A stretch of 64,000 nucleotides of DNA from Phenylobacterium sp. (GTDB lineage Bacteria; Pseudomonadota; Alphaproteobacteria; Caulobacterales; Caulobacteraceae): NCBI RefSeq assembly GCF_030680185.1, contig NZ_JAUXVZ010000038.1, forward strand, positions 1 through 64,000, read 5' to 3'. Under the pieces are notes generated by a model. That model saw only the letters and a list, made by a program, of their open reading frames with translations. It did no database searches and was not told where the DNA came from. Every line of letters starts with the position of its first letter. The first letter of the stretch is position 1. Made by a program: the position numbers and the translations under genes. Shown here piece by piece: positions 19,169-27,099 of this stretch.

Positions 19169-21979
19169 CTAATCGACCCGGGTCAGGGTTTCGGAGTCGA
19201 GGTCGAGATCCTCAGCCGCGATGATCCGCAGATCCGGCGCCCGCTGCCGCAGGCCCGCCTCGAACAGCTTGGCGTCGCCGGCCACGATGACGGCGGCGTC
19301 GGCGGGCGACAGGCGCGCGGCGGCGAAGGCGTTCACCTGCTCGGCGCTCACCGCCTCGACCTTGGCCGTATAGGCGCCGATCTCTTCCAGGGGCACGTCC
19401 TGCACCGCCAGATCCCCCAGCACGCCGCCGAGGCCCCCGGCGGTCCCGAGCGCCCGGCCAAAGCCGCCGATCAGCACCGACTTGCGGGCCTTCAGTTCAT
19501 CGGCCGAGACCGGCTCGGCCGCGAGCCGGGTCATTTCGGCGGCGATCAGATCGACCACCTCGGGCGCGGACTCGTTCTTGGTCTGGGCCTGGGCATGGAA
19601 GGCGCCGGCCGAGCGACGGGCCGACAGCGACGAGCCCGCCCCGTAGGAGAGGCCCCGCTTGATGCGGATCTCCTGGTTCAGCCGGGCCGAATAGCCGCCG
19701 CCCAGGACAGAGTTGGCGACGATCGCCGGATAGTAGGCGTCATCGCTGCGCGCGATGGTCGGCTTGGCCAGGCGCACGGCGGCCTGCCCGGCGCCCGGCA
19801 GGTCGATCACCAGCGTCTGGCGCGCGGGCGTGGGCGAGATCTCCGGCTGGGCCGGCCGGGGGCTTGCGGGCGCGGTCCAGTCGCCGAAGGCCTGGCGGGC
19901 CAGGGCGAAGCCCGCCTCCGGTGCGATGTCGCCGGTCAGCACCAGAATGGCGTTGTCCGGTCGGAAATAGGTTCCGTGCAGGCTGCGCAGGGTCTCGGGC
20001 GTCAGCTTGGGCAGGGAGGCCGGCGTCCCGTCGGCGGCATGGCCGAAGGGGGTGCCGGCGAAGATGACCGGGCTCGCCGTCATCGCCGCCAGCTGGCCGG
20101 GATCGCCATAGGCCACCGACAGGCCGTCCAGGGCCTGGGCGGTCTGCCGCTCCAGCTCTTCGGCCGCAAAGGCCGGGTTGCGGACCACATCCGACAGGAT
20201 AGCGAAGGCCGGGGCCACCTTGTCGGTCATCACGGTCAGGCCGACGCTGGAGGATTCCGCGCCGGCGGCCGAGGACAGGGTCGCCCCCAGGGCTTCCACC
20301 TGCTGGGCGATCTGCGGCGCCGTGCGGGTGGTGGTGCCCTCGGTGAGCATGCCGGCCGTCATCGACATGGCGCCGGCCAGGCCCTTCGGATCGGCCCAGG
20401 CGCCGGCCCGCACGATCACGGCGGCGGACACCAGGGGCAGGTCGCTGGAGCGAGCGACGATCACCCGCAGGCCGTTGTCCAGGGTGGTTTCGGCCGGTTG
20501 CGGCAGGACGGGATCCACCGGCTCGGCCACCGGCGGCGGCGCCTGGCGCTCGGCCTCCGGCGCCAGGGTGACGATCTCGCCGTCGAACACCACCGCCTGG
20601 GCCGGCGGCGCGGCGGGCGCAGCCGCGACCTCGCCGGCCGGACGCTCGGATTCGGGCCGGTAGCGGATGGTCATCCGCCGGTTCTCGGCCAGGTATTTCT
20701 GCGCCACCCGCTGCACATCGGCGGCGGTGACGGCGGCGAGATCCGCCAACTCGGTATTGGCCCGGGACGGATCGCCTTGCGTCGCCCAGGCATAGCCCAG
20801 GGCGAAGGCGCGGCCATCGACGGTTTCGCGCTCGCGCAGGGCGCCGGCGATCACCTCGTTGCGGGCCTCGTTCAGCTCGGCCTCGGTCGGCGGGGCGTCC
20901 CGCAAGCGGGCGACCTCCGCCAGCAGGGCGGCCTCGCCCGCCTCCACGGTCTGGCCGCTGGAGAGAATGGCGCCGACGGCGAACAGGCCCGGCTGCTGGG
21001 GCAGGTCGGCCTGGGACAGGGCCTCCACCGCGATCTGTTGGTCATAGACCAGCGCATTATAGAGCCGCGAGGACTTGCCCCCGGACAGGATGGTGTCGAG
21101 CACCTGCAGGGCCGGGGCGTCGGGGCTGGCCGCCTCGGCGCCCAGCCAGGTCAGGATCACCGCCGGCAGCGGCACATTGGGGCCATAGCCGTCATAGACG
21201 CCGGGACCGGTGCGCGGCGGCTCCACGGCGGTCACGCGCTTCAGTGGGGTGTCAGGGGTTTTCAGGGGCGCGAAGTACTTGTCCACCCAGGCGTCGAGCT
21301 CGGCTGGCTGGAAATTGCCGATGACGATCAGCACGGCGTTGTCGGGACGGTAATAGTCCCGGTGGAAGGCGCGCACATCGTCGATGGTGGCAGCGTCCAG
21401 CTCGGCGATGGAACCGATGCCCGGCCGCTTATAGGGATGCTCCTGATAGCTCGCCTGAGGGATCATCAGTCCAAACAGCCGACCATAGGGGGCGGCCAGG
21501 ATGCGCTGGCGCAGCTCCTCCTTCACCACGTCCCGCTCGGAATTGAAGATCTCGGCGTCCACCACCAGCGAGCCCATCCGCTCGGCCTCGGCCCAGAGCA
21601 GGCGCTCCAGATGGTTGGCGGGGATCACCTCGAAATAGTTGGTGAAGTCGTCATAGGTCGAGGCGTTGTTGAAGCCGCCCACATCCTCGGTCATCCGGTC
21701 CATGGTCTCGGAGGGCATGTTCCGGGTGGTCTTGAACATCATGTGCTCGAAGAGGTGCGCAAAGCCCGAGCGCCCCTCCGGATCGTCCTTGGAGCCGACC
21801 CCGTACCAGACCTGGACCGTCACATTGGGGGTGGTGGCGTCCACCCCGCTCAGCACCCGCAGGCCGTTGTCCAGCACCCGCTCGCGATATTCGATGGGCG
21901 GAATGTCGGCCGCCTGGACAGCCAGGGGCGCGGCCAGCACGACGAGGGCCAGGGCGATTCGGGTGAAGGCGCGAAACAT
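19169..21979 (-). CDS. Periplasmic M16 family zinc peptidase, two tandem halves
   Basis: This 936-residue protein starts at MFRAFTRIALALVVLAAP, a signal peptide probably cut after VQA near residue 23, so it acts in the periplasm. The N-half has the inverted zinc motif HLFEH (residues 75-79) with the distal ligand in ERDVVKEEL (about 149-154). The second half, from about residue 480 after a Pro/Ala-rich linker, keeps the M16 fold but lacks HxxEH, as usual for the non-catalytic half. The start at 21979 is preferred over 22018 because of a GGAG site and the signal peptide. Family members degrade small peptides; the substrate is unknown. Confidence 0.92.
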   Translation of the reverse strand: MFRAFTRIALALVVLAAPLAVQAADIPPIEYRERVLDNGLRVLSGVDATTPNVTVQVWYGVGSKDDPEGRSGFAHLFEHMMFKTTRNMPSETMDRMTEDVGGFNNASTYDDFTNYFEVIPANHLERLLWAEAERMGSLVVDAEIFNSERDVVKEELRQRILAAPYGRLFGLMIPQASYQEHPYKRPGIGSIAELDAATIDDVRAFHRDYYRPDNAVLIVIGNFQPAELDAWVDKYFAPLKTPDTPLKRVTAVEPPRTGPGVYDGYGPNVPLPAVILTWLGAEAASPDAPALQVLDTILSGGKSSRLYNALVYDQQIAVEALSQADLPQQPGLFAVGAILSSGQTVEAGEAALLAEVARLRDAPPTEAELNEARNEVIAGALRERETVDGRAFALGYAWATQGDPSRANTELADLAAVTAADVQRVAQKYLAENRRMTIRYRPESERPAGEVAAAPAAPPAQAVVFDGEIVTLAPEAERQAPPPVAEPVDPVLPQPAETTLDNGLRVIVARSSDLPLVSAAVIVRAGAWADPKGLAGAMSMTAGMLTEGTTTRTAPQIAQQVEALGATLSSAAGAESSSVGLTVMTDKVAPAFAILSDVVRNPAFAAEELERQTAQALDGLSVAYGDPGQLAAMTASPVIFAGTPFGHAADGTPASLPKLTPETLRSLHGTYFRPDNAILVLTGDIAPEAGFALARQAFGDWTAPASPRPAQPEISPTPARQTLVIDLPGAGQAAVRLAKPTIARSDDAYYPAIVANSVLGGGYSARLNQEIRIKRGLSYGAGSSLSARRSAGAFHAQAQTKNESAPEVVDLIAAEMTRLAAEPVSADELKARKSVLIGGFGRALGTAGGLGGVLGDLAVQDVPLEEIGAYTAKVEAVSAEQVNAFAAARLSPADAAVIVAGDAKLFEAGLRQRAPDLRIIAAEDLDLDSETLTRVD

Positions 21980-22098
21980 GGCGGGCTCCGGGAACGGTCG
22001 AAGCCAAATCCATAGCATTCTGAGCGCTCTGCGAAAGCGCGCGCATGGCGCCGCCCGCCCGGGCGAGGCCCCGGTAGCCGCCGCCCTCGCTTAAGGCC

Positions 22099-23562
22099 TC
22101 AGGCCGCCTTTGGCCGGCGCCGCACACGGGCCAGACGCCGCAGACGGCGCCAGAAGCGGGTCTTTTCCGGCTCGGGATAGGGCTGCAGGTTGCGCACGAA
22201 GTCCTCGGCGCAGGCCTTCCAGGAGAAGGTTTCGGCAAAGGCCCGCACCGCCTTCCGGTCGAGCGCCAGGGCCTCCATGCAGGCTTCCTTCAGCCCCTCG
22301 GTGGCCGAGGTGGCCAGCGCCCCGGCCCCGGAGCCGGGGATGATGTCGATAGGACCAGGCGCCGGATAGGCCGCCACAGGGGTCCCTGAGGCCATGGCCT
22401 CCAGGATCACCAGGCCGAAGGTGTCGGTGAGCGAGGGGAAGACGAAGACGTCGGCGCAGGCGAAGTGGGCCGACAGCTCCTCGCCGAACTTCGAGCCGGT
22501 GAACACCGCGCTCCGATAGCGCTCGGCCAGTTCGTCCTTCTGCGGCCCGTCGCCCACCACCACCTTGGTGCCGGGCAGGTCGAGGCCAAGGAAGGCTTCG
22601 ATATTCTTCTCCACCGCCACGCGGCCCACATAGAGGAAGATCGGCTTGGGCAGGTGGGCGAAGATGTCCGGGTCGCCCTCGTGCCGCGGATGGAACATCT
22701 CGGTGTCCACGCCCCGAGACCAGGACGAGATGTTGCGGAAGCCGTGGCGGGTCAGCTCGTCGCGCATGGTCGGCGTGGCCACCATCAGCCGCCCCGAGGG
22801 GCGGTGGAACCAGCGCATATAGGTGTAGCCCACCGACAGCGGCACAGGCAGGCGGGCCGAGACGTATTCGGGGAAACGGGTGTGATAGCTGGTGGTGAAG
22901 GGCAGCTTCCATTCCACGCAGATCCGCCGGGCGGCGAGGCCGATGGGGCCTTCGGTGGCGATGTGGATGGCCTCGGGCTCGAAGGCCTTGAACCGCTCCT
23001 GCACCGGCTCATAGGCGCCGATGGCCACCTTGATCTCGGGATAGGTGGGCAGCGGCAGGGTCTTGAACTGGTCGGGGCGGATCACCTCGACCTCGTGGCC
23101 CAGCTCGCGCAGTTCGCGCACCACCCGGGTCAGGGTGCGGACGACGCCGTTGACCTGCGGCTCCCAGGCGTCGGTGGCCAGCAGGATGCGCATCGGGCGC
23201 TGGACGTCGTCCACCGGGGCGGCCGGCTCCCACATCCGCTGGGCCGGCGAGCGCACGGGCGTGGGCTGGGCGACCGGCTCCGGCGCAGGCGCCGGCGTCG
23301 ACGGCTGGACCCGTTCGGCCAGGGGCAGGGTGGCCTGGGCCTGGGCCCAGGCGAAGAAGGCGCCGAGCAGGGCCTCGCGGGTGGGGAAGTGGCGATAGAC
23401 CGTGCGTTCGCCGACCCCGGCGTCCTTGGCGATCTCGGCGAAGGACAGCTCGTCCAGGGGCCCGGCCTCCAACCGCGCGCCGACGGCGCGGAGGATCTGG
23501 TCGCGGGTGGCGGCTTTCTGGCGGTCGCGGGCGTCGCCAGCAGCGTTGTCATCTTCGCTCAT
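22099..23562 (-). CDS. Fusion of a TetR-type helix-turn-helix to a GT4 glycosyltransferase
   Basis: Residues about 14-70 of this 487-residue protein are a clear TetR N-terminal DNA-binding domain (ATRDQILRAVG, then FAEIAKDAGVGERTVYRHF and FPTREALLGAFFAW). A Pro/Ala-rich linker (about 85-120) leads to a full GT-B, family GT4 glycosyltransferase (about 124-470) beginning MRILLATDAWEPQVNGVV, with SWSRGVDTEMFHP, FLYVGRVAVEKN and the EX7E region FPSLTDTFGLVILEAM. The C-terminus is Arg/Lys-rich, as in membrane-associated GTs. No ribosome-binding site precedes the internal ATG at 23193, so one fused protein is expected. It follows a PlcP-like gene by 51 bp, so it may be the glycolipid synthase of a lipid-remodelling pair (Agt-like). 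A palindrome overlaps the start codon. Confidence 0.85.
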   Translation of the reverse strand: MSEDDNAAGDARDRQKAATRDQILRAVGARLEAGPLDELSFAEIAKDAGVGERTVYRHFPTREALLGAFFAWAQAQATLPLAERVQPSTPAPAPEPVAQPTPVRSPAQRMWEPAAPVDDVQRPMRILLATDAWEPQVNGVVRTLTRVVRELRELGHEVEVIRPDQFKTLPLPTYPEIKVAIGAYEPVQERFKAFEPEAIHIATEGPIGLAARRICVEWKLPFTTSYHTRFPEYVSARLPVPLSVGYTYMRWFHRPSGRLMVATPTMRDELTRHGFRNISSWSRGVDTEMFHPRHEGDPDIFAHLPKPIFLYVGRVAVEKNIEAFLGLDLPGTKVVVGDGPQKDELAERYRSAVFTGSKFGEELSAHFACADVFVFPSLTDTFGLVILEAMASGTPVAAYPAPGPIDIIPGSGAGALATSATEGLKEACMEALALDRKAVRAFAETFSWKACAEDFVRNLQPYPEPEKTRFWRRLRRLARVRRRPKAA

Positions 23563-23599
23563 GACAGTCCAACTGTCACGAGTTCGGCGGGCTGTCAAC
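23562..23599. promoter_or_regulatory. Palindromic operator candidate over the TetR-GT4 start codon
   Basis: TGACAGT (23562-23568), CCA, ACTGTCA (23572-23578) form a perfect 7-bp inverted repeat. The first base overlaps the start codon of the TetR-GT4 gene. A third partial copy, TTGACAG in the gene direction, lies at 23593-23599. The size and symmetry fit a TetR-family operator, and the site sits in the 51-bp gap between the PlcP-like gene and the fusion gene. Binding by the fused TetR domain would give autoregulation, which is inferred, not shown. Confidence 0.5.
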
Positions 23600-23613
23600 G
23601 AAGGCTGTACGCC

Positions 23614-24534
23614 TCAGGCGAGGATCGGTTCCGGCCGCGCCAGGTCCGGCTCGCGGACGCCTTCGCCCGCAAGGCCTGAGGCGGGTTCCGGCAGGGTGCG
23701 GGCCTGACGAACCGCGGTCCAGGAGCGGAGCTTGGCCCACTCGAGGATCTCCATGCGGCCGTCCATATGCTCGACCAGGGCGGTGCAGCTCTCCACCCAG
23801 TCGCCGTCGTTGATATAGAGGATGTCCTCGATCTGGCGCATCTCGGCCTTATGGATATGGCCGCAGATCACCCCGTCGACCCCGCGGCGCCGGGCCTCCT
23901 CGGCCACCGCGCCCTCGAAGTTCTCGATGAAGTGCAGGGCGTTCTTCACCTTGGTCTTCAGATAGGCCGAGAGGCTCCAATAGCCGAAGCCCATGCGGCG
24001 CCGCACACGGTTGAACAGGGTGTTGGCGGCCAGAAGCCCGCGATAGGAATAGTCGCCGAGGAAGGCCAGCCACTTGGCGTGCTGCACGACGCCGTCGAAT
24101 TCATCGCCATGGGTGACCAGGAACCGGCGCCCGTCGGCGCCTTCGTGGATCGCGTCGCGGGCGACAACGACACCGCCGAAGTGAATGCCGCAGAAGTCGC
24201 GAATCCGGTCGTCGTGGTTACCGGGAATATAGACGACGTTCACACCCTTGCGCGCCAGGCGAAGGATCTTCTGAACCACGTCGTTGTGCGCCTGCGGCCA
24301 GTACCAGCCGCTTTTCATCTTCCAGCCGTCGACGATGTCGCCGACCAGATACAATGTGTCGCACTCCATGTGACGGATGAAGTCCAATAGCATCTCGGCC
24401 TGACAGCCGCGGGTGCCCAGGTGGACGTCCGAAACAAACACTGTTCGATAACGCTGGATTCCGATATCGCCCACGAACGCCTCCGGAGCGGCCTCATCTG
24501 ACTGTCGGGTAGGCTGATTGCGTGTCGCTTTCAT
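23614..24534 (-). CDS. PlcP/LpxH-like metallophosphoesterase, probable lipid remodelling
   Basis: This 306-residue calcineurin-like metallophosphoesterase has all metal motifs: FVSDVHLGTRG (DxH), LVGDIVDGW (GDxxD), IPGNHDDR (GNHD), VTHGDEFD (H/GD) and CGHIHKAEM (GHxH). It belongs to COG2908, which holds both LpxH-type UDP-diacylglucosamine hydrolases and the rhizobial phospholipase C PlcP. The pairing with a GT4 glycosyltransferase immediately downstream favours PlcP, which releases diacylglycerol from phospholipids under phosphate limitation for glycolipid synthesis. I chose the ATG at 24534 (MKATRNQPTRQ) over one at 24576. It is divergent from a TetR gene. No convincing Pho box is visible. 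An LpxH-like or other substrate remains possible. Confidence 0.8.
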   Translation of the reverse strand: MKATRNQPTRQSDEAAPEAFVGDIGIQRYRTVFVSDVHLGTRGCQAEMLLDFIRHMECDTLYLVGDIVDGWKMKSGWYWPQAHNDVVQKILRLARKGVNVVYIPGNHDDRIRDFCGIHFGGVVVARDAIHEGADGRRFLVTHGDEFDGVVQHAKWLAFLGDYSYRGLLAANTLFNRVRRRMGFGYWSLSAYLKTKVKNALHFIENFEGAVAEEARRRGVDGVICGHIHKAEMRQIEDILYINDGDWVESCTALVEHMDGRMEILEWAKLRSWTAVRQARTLPEPASGLAGEGVREPDLARPEPILA

Positions 24535-24614
24535 GAAACCGCACTGCAACACTGGCGCTGCAGCATAGCTCGCCATATGTCAGCCGCACTTTGATTGAAC
24601 CCTAGCCCGTGCAG

Positions 24615-25250
24615 ATGGACGCCCGAACCTATCCCGCCAAAGAGACCCCGAAGTCTCGCCGGACCCGCGCCCGTATCCTGGACGCGGCCATGCGCCTGTT
24701 CGCCGAGGTCGGCTATCATGCGGCCACCAACGCCCTGATCGCCGAGGCGGCCAACCTGACCCGCGGGGCGATGCTCTATCACTTCGCCAGCCGCGAAGAG
24801 CTGGTGGAGGCGGCGGTGGCCCATATCGAGGTCGAGCGCGCGCGCCTGTTCGAACAGGCCGCCTCCAGTCCCGCAGGCCCCGGCGTGGACGCGGCCGAGC
24901 ACGCCATCGACGCCTATTGGGCCCTGCTGCACGAGACGCCCTTCGTGGCCTTCGCCGAACTCGAGGCCGCCGCCCGCACCGATCCGATGCTGCGCACGCG
25001 CCTGGCCAACGCCCAGAGCGCCTTTGACCGCAATCAGGTGGGGGAACGCTTCCTGGCGCTGACCCAGGCCGGCAGCGATCCACGCTTCCAGACCAGCCGC
25101 GACCTGGGCCGCTTCCTGCTGGAGGGCCTGGCGCGAGGCTCGCTGACCTATGACGAGATCGCAAGGCGCGAGCGCCTGCTGGCGGTGGTCAAGCGCGCCG
25201 TCCGCGCCCTGAACCGCAAGGGCGAGGCCCAGGACCTCTGGGTCGACTAG
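24615..25250 (+). CDS. TetR/AcrR-family transcriptional regulator
   Basis: This 211-residue regulator has the TetR DNA-binding domain at about residues 15-65 (RARILDAAMRLFAEVGYHAA, then LTRGAMLYHFASREELVEAA) and a normal ligand-binding domain to residue about 200, so it is full-length, unlike the fused HTH next door. I prefer the ATG at 24615 over a GTG at 24609. It is divergent from the PlcP-like gene across about 80 bp and is a candidate regulator of the plcP-GT4 pair. The short near-palindrome CTGCA...TGCAG at about 24544-24563 in the gap is weak. Its TAG stop lies inside a long palindrome. Confidence 0.88.
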   Translation: MDARTYPAKETPKSRRTRARILDAAMRLFAEVGYHAATNALIAEAANLTRGAMLYHFASREELVEAAVAHIEVERARLFEQAASSPAGPGVDAAEHAIDAYWALLHETPFVAFAELEAAARTDPMLRTRLANAQSAFDRNQVGERFLALTQAGSDPRFQTSRDLGRFLLEGLARGSLTYDEIARRERLLAVVKRAVRALNRKGEAQDLWVD

Positions 25251-25299
25251 AGCATTTCCCGATAAGTGCGACGCGGTTATCGGATCGAGAAATGCTCTA
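25248..25299. repeat. Long interrupted palindrome after tetR (repeat/terminator-like)
   Basis: TAGAGCATTTC (25248-25258) pairs with GAAATGCTCTA (25289-25299), and inside it CCGATAA (25259-25265) pairs with TTATCGG (25277-25283). The stem is 18 bp with a small bulge. It includes the TAG stop of the TetR gene and lies between that gene and the convergent rmlA. There is no clear T-tract. AGAGCATTT-type palindromes are recurring intergenic repeats in alphaproteobacteria, so it may be a dispersed repeat serving as a bidirectional terminator. Confidence 0.7.
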
Positions 25300-25309
25300 A
25301 CTCTAGAGC

Positions 25310-26206
25310 TTATTCCGCCGGCTCTGCGCCGGGCGCGAGGCGTTCGGCCAGGCGGATCAGGTACTGGCCATATTCGCCCTTGGCCTGGGAGCGGCCCAGA
25401 TCGGCCAGCTGCGCCCGGTCGATGAAGCCCTTGGAATAGGCGACCTCTTCGATACAGCCGATCCGCAGCCCCTGGCGCAGCTCCAGGGTGCGGATCAGCT
25501 CGCCGGCCTGGATCAGGCTGTCATGGGTGCCGGTGTCCAGCCAGGCGAAGCCGCGGCCCAAAAGCTCGACGTTCAGCTCGCCGGCGTCCAGATAGACCTG
25601 GTTGAGCGCCGTAATCTCCAGCTCGCCCCGGTGCGAGGGCTTGAGGCTCTTGGCGTATTCGCTGGCCTTGCCGTCGTAGAAGTAGAGCCCGGTCACCGCA
25701 TAGTTGGACTTGGGCGCGGCGGGCTTTTCCTCGATGCCCAGGACCTTGCCGCCCTCGCCGAGCTCGACCACCCCATAACGCTCAGGATCGTTGACCGGAT
25801 AGCCGAACACCGTGGCGCCGGCGGTCCGCTCATCGGCCGAGCGGAGCATCTGGCTGAAGTTCTGGCCGAAAAAGATGTTGTCGCCGAGCACCATGATGCT
25901 GGGCTCGCCACCGACGAACTCCTCCCCCAGCAGATAGGCCTGGGCCAGGCCCTCCGGCTTGGGCTGCACCAGGAACTCGAACCGCACGCCCAGCTGCGAG
26001 CCGTCGCCCAGCAGGCGCTTGAAGGCGGCCTGGTCTTCCGGGGTGGTGATGATCAGGATCTCGCGCACGCCGGCCAGCAGCAGGACCGACAGCGGATAAT
26101 AGATCATCGGCTTGTCGTAGATGGGCAGCAGCTGCTTGGAGACCGCCAGGGTCAGGGGATGCAGCCGGGTGCCGGAGCCCCCCGCCAGGATGATGCCACG
26201 TCTCAC
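25310..26206 (-). CDS. rmlA: Glucose-1-phosphate thymidylyltransferase
   Basis: This 298-residue protein makes dTDP-glucose from dTTP and glucose 1-phosphate, the first step to dTDP-rhamnose. The nucleotide-binding motif [15 protein letters not shown] is at the N-terminus, followed by [26 protein letters not shown] and EEKPAAPKS are also family motifs, and the length is typical of RmlA. The start is GTG, overlapping the rmlD stop (GTGA), with AAGGAGA before it. It is the last gene of rmlB-rmlD-rmlA, which probably supplies dTDP-sugar for O-antigen, exopolysaccharide or S-layer-linked glycans. Confidence 0.95.
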   Translation of the reverse strand: MRRGIILAGGSGTRLHPLTLAVSKQLLPIYDKPMIYYPLSVLLLAGVREILIITTPEDQAAFKRLLGDGSQLGVRFEFLVQPKPEGLAQAYLLGEEFVGGEPSIMVLGDNIFFGQNFSQMLRSADERTAGATVFGYPVNDPERYGVVELGEGGKVLGIEEKPAAPKSNYAVTGLYFYDGKASEYAKSLKPSHRGELEITALNQVYLDAGELNVELLGRGFAWLDTGTHDSLIQAGELIRTLELRQGLRIGCIEEVAYSKGFIDRAQLADLGRSQAKGEYGQYLIRLAERLAPGAEPAE

Positions 26207-27099
26207 ACCGTCTCCTTCTGGGCCGAAAGCTGGGCCACCACGTCCTCCAGCGCCTCCTGCCAGGGGCGAAGCTGCAGGGAGAAGACCGCCTGCATGCGGC
26301 CGGAGTCCAGTTCCCCGTTCAGGGCGCGCCTGGCCGGGGTCGGGAAGGCGCTGGTGGGCACCGGCTCCATGACCGGCGGATCGCCGGGCCGCGTCAGGGC
26401 GAAGATCGCCTGGGCCATGTCATAGCGGCTGGCCGCGCCCTCATTGACCACGTGCAGCAGGCCCCATTCCGGGGCCCCGGCCGGCGCCCCCGCCAGGCGC
26501 TCGCCCTGGCTGAGGATGAAGGCCGCCAGGTCGCCGCTGGCGGTGGGACAGGCGCGCTGGTCGGCCACCACCTTGAGCACCGGCTGGGTCTGGCTCAGGC
26601 GCAGCATCATCTGCAGGAAGTTCTGCCCATAGGCCGAGAACAGCCAGGAGACCCGCATCACCAGGGCGCGGTCGCAGGCGGCCAGCACGGCCTGTTCGCC
26701 GGCCAGCTTGGAGGAGCCATAGACGTGCAGCGGGGCGGGCGCGTCGGTCTCCACATAGGGGCCGGCCTTGTCGCCGGAAAACACCATGTCGGTGGAGACG
26801 TGCAGCAGGGGCAGGCCGCGGGCCTGACAGGCCCTGGCCATGGCGCCCGGCGCCCAGGCGTTCACTGCATAGGCCAGGTCCGGCTCGCTCTCGGCCTTGT
26901 CGACGGCGGTATAGGCCGCAGCGTTCAGCACCAGGTCGATCTCGCCCGCCTCGCCGATCGCCCGGGCGACGGCGTCGGGGTCGGTCAGGTCGACCTCGGC
27001 CCGCGAGAGGGCGGTGATCGCCACCCCGGGGCCGGCGCGGTCGAGCATCTCCCGGGCAAGCTGCCCGGTGGCGCCGAACTGCAGGATGCGCAGGCTCAT
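26203..27099 (-). CDS. rmlD: dTDP-4-dehydrorhamnose reductase
   Basis: This 298-residue protein reduces dTDP-4-keto-rhamnose to dTDP-rhamnose. It has a Rossmann N-terminus ([11 protein letters not shown]), the RmlD block [14 protein letters not shown], the STDMVFSG strand and the extended-SDR catalytic YGSSK. The ATG at 27099 overlaps the rmlB stop (ATGA). Usually RmlD needs the RmlC epimerase product, but no rmlC lies in this cluster. The C-terminus is complete and overlaps rmlA. Confidence 0.94.
   Translation of the reverse strand: MSLRILQFGATGQLAREMLDRAGPGVAITALSRAEVDLTDPDAVARAIGEAGEIDLVLNAAAYTAVDKAESEPDLAYAVNAWAPGAMARACQARGLPLLHVSTDMVFSGDKAGPYVETDAPAPLHVYGSSKLAGEQAVLAACDRALVMRVSWLFSAYGQNFLQMMLRLSQTQPVLKVVADQRACPTASGDLAAFILSQGERLAGAPAGAPEWGLLHVVNEGAASRYDMAQAIFALTRPGDPPVMEPVPTSAFPTPARRALNGELDSGRMQAVFSLQLRPWQEALEDVVAQLSAQKETV

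Noticed and set aside
19151..22015. Plus-strand open frame of 954 codons opposite the M16 peptidase
   Set aside because: It has no recognisable motif and biased Gly/Gln/His/Arg composition; the minus-strand peptidase is clear.
23193..23562. TetR part and GT4 part as two genes merged by a sequencing error
   Set aside because: The frame is uninterrupted with normal codon phase and a typical Pro/Ala linker, and no ribosome site precedes the internal ATG at 23193. I keep the fusion but list how it could be refuted.
23614..24534. LpxH (lipid A pathway) as the function of the metallophosphoesterase
   Set aside because: The fold is the same, but the GT4 partner and the absence of other lipid A genes nearby favour a PlcP-like role; I keep LpxH only as an alternative.
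24535..24614. Pho box before the PlcP-like gene
   Set aside because: CTGACAT is a good half-site, but the second half after 4 bases does not match, so I do not annotate it.
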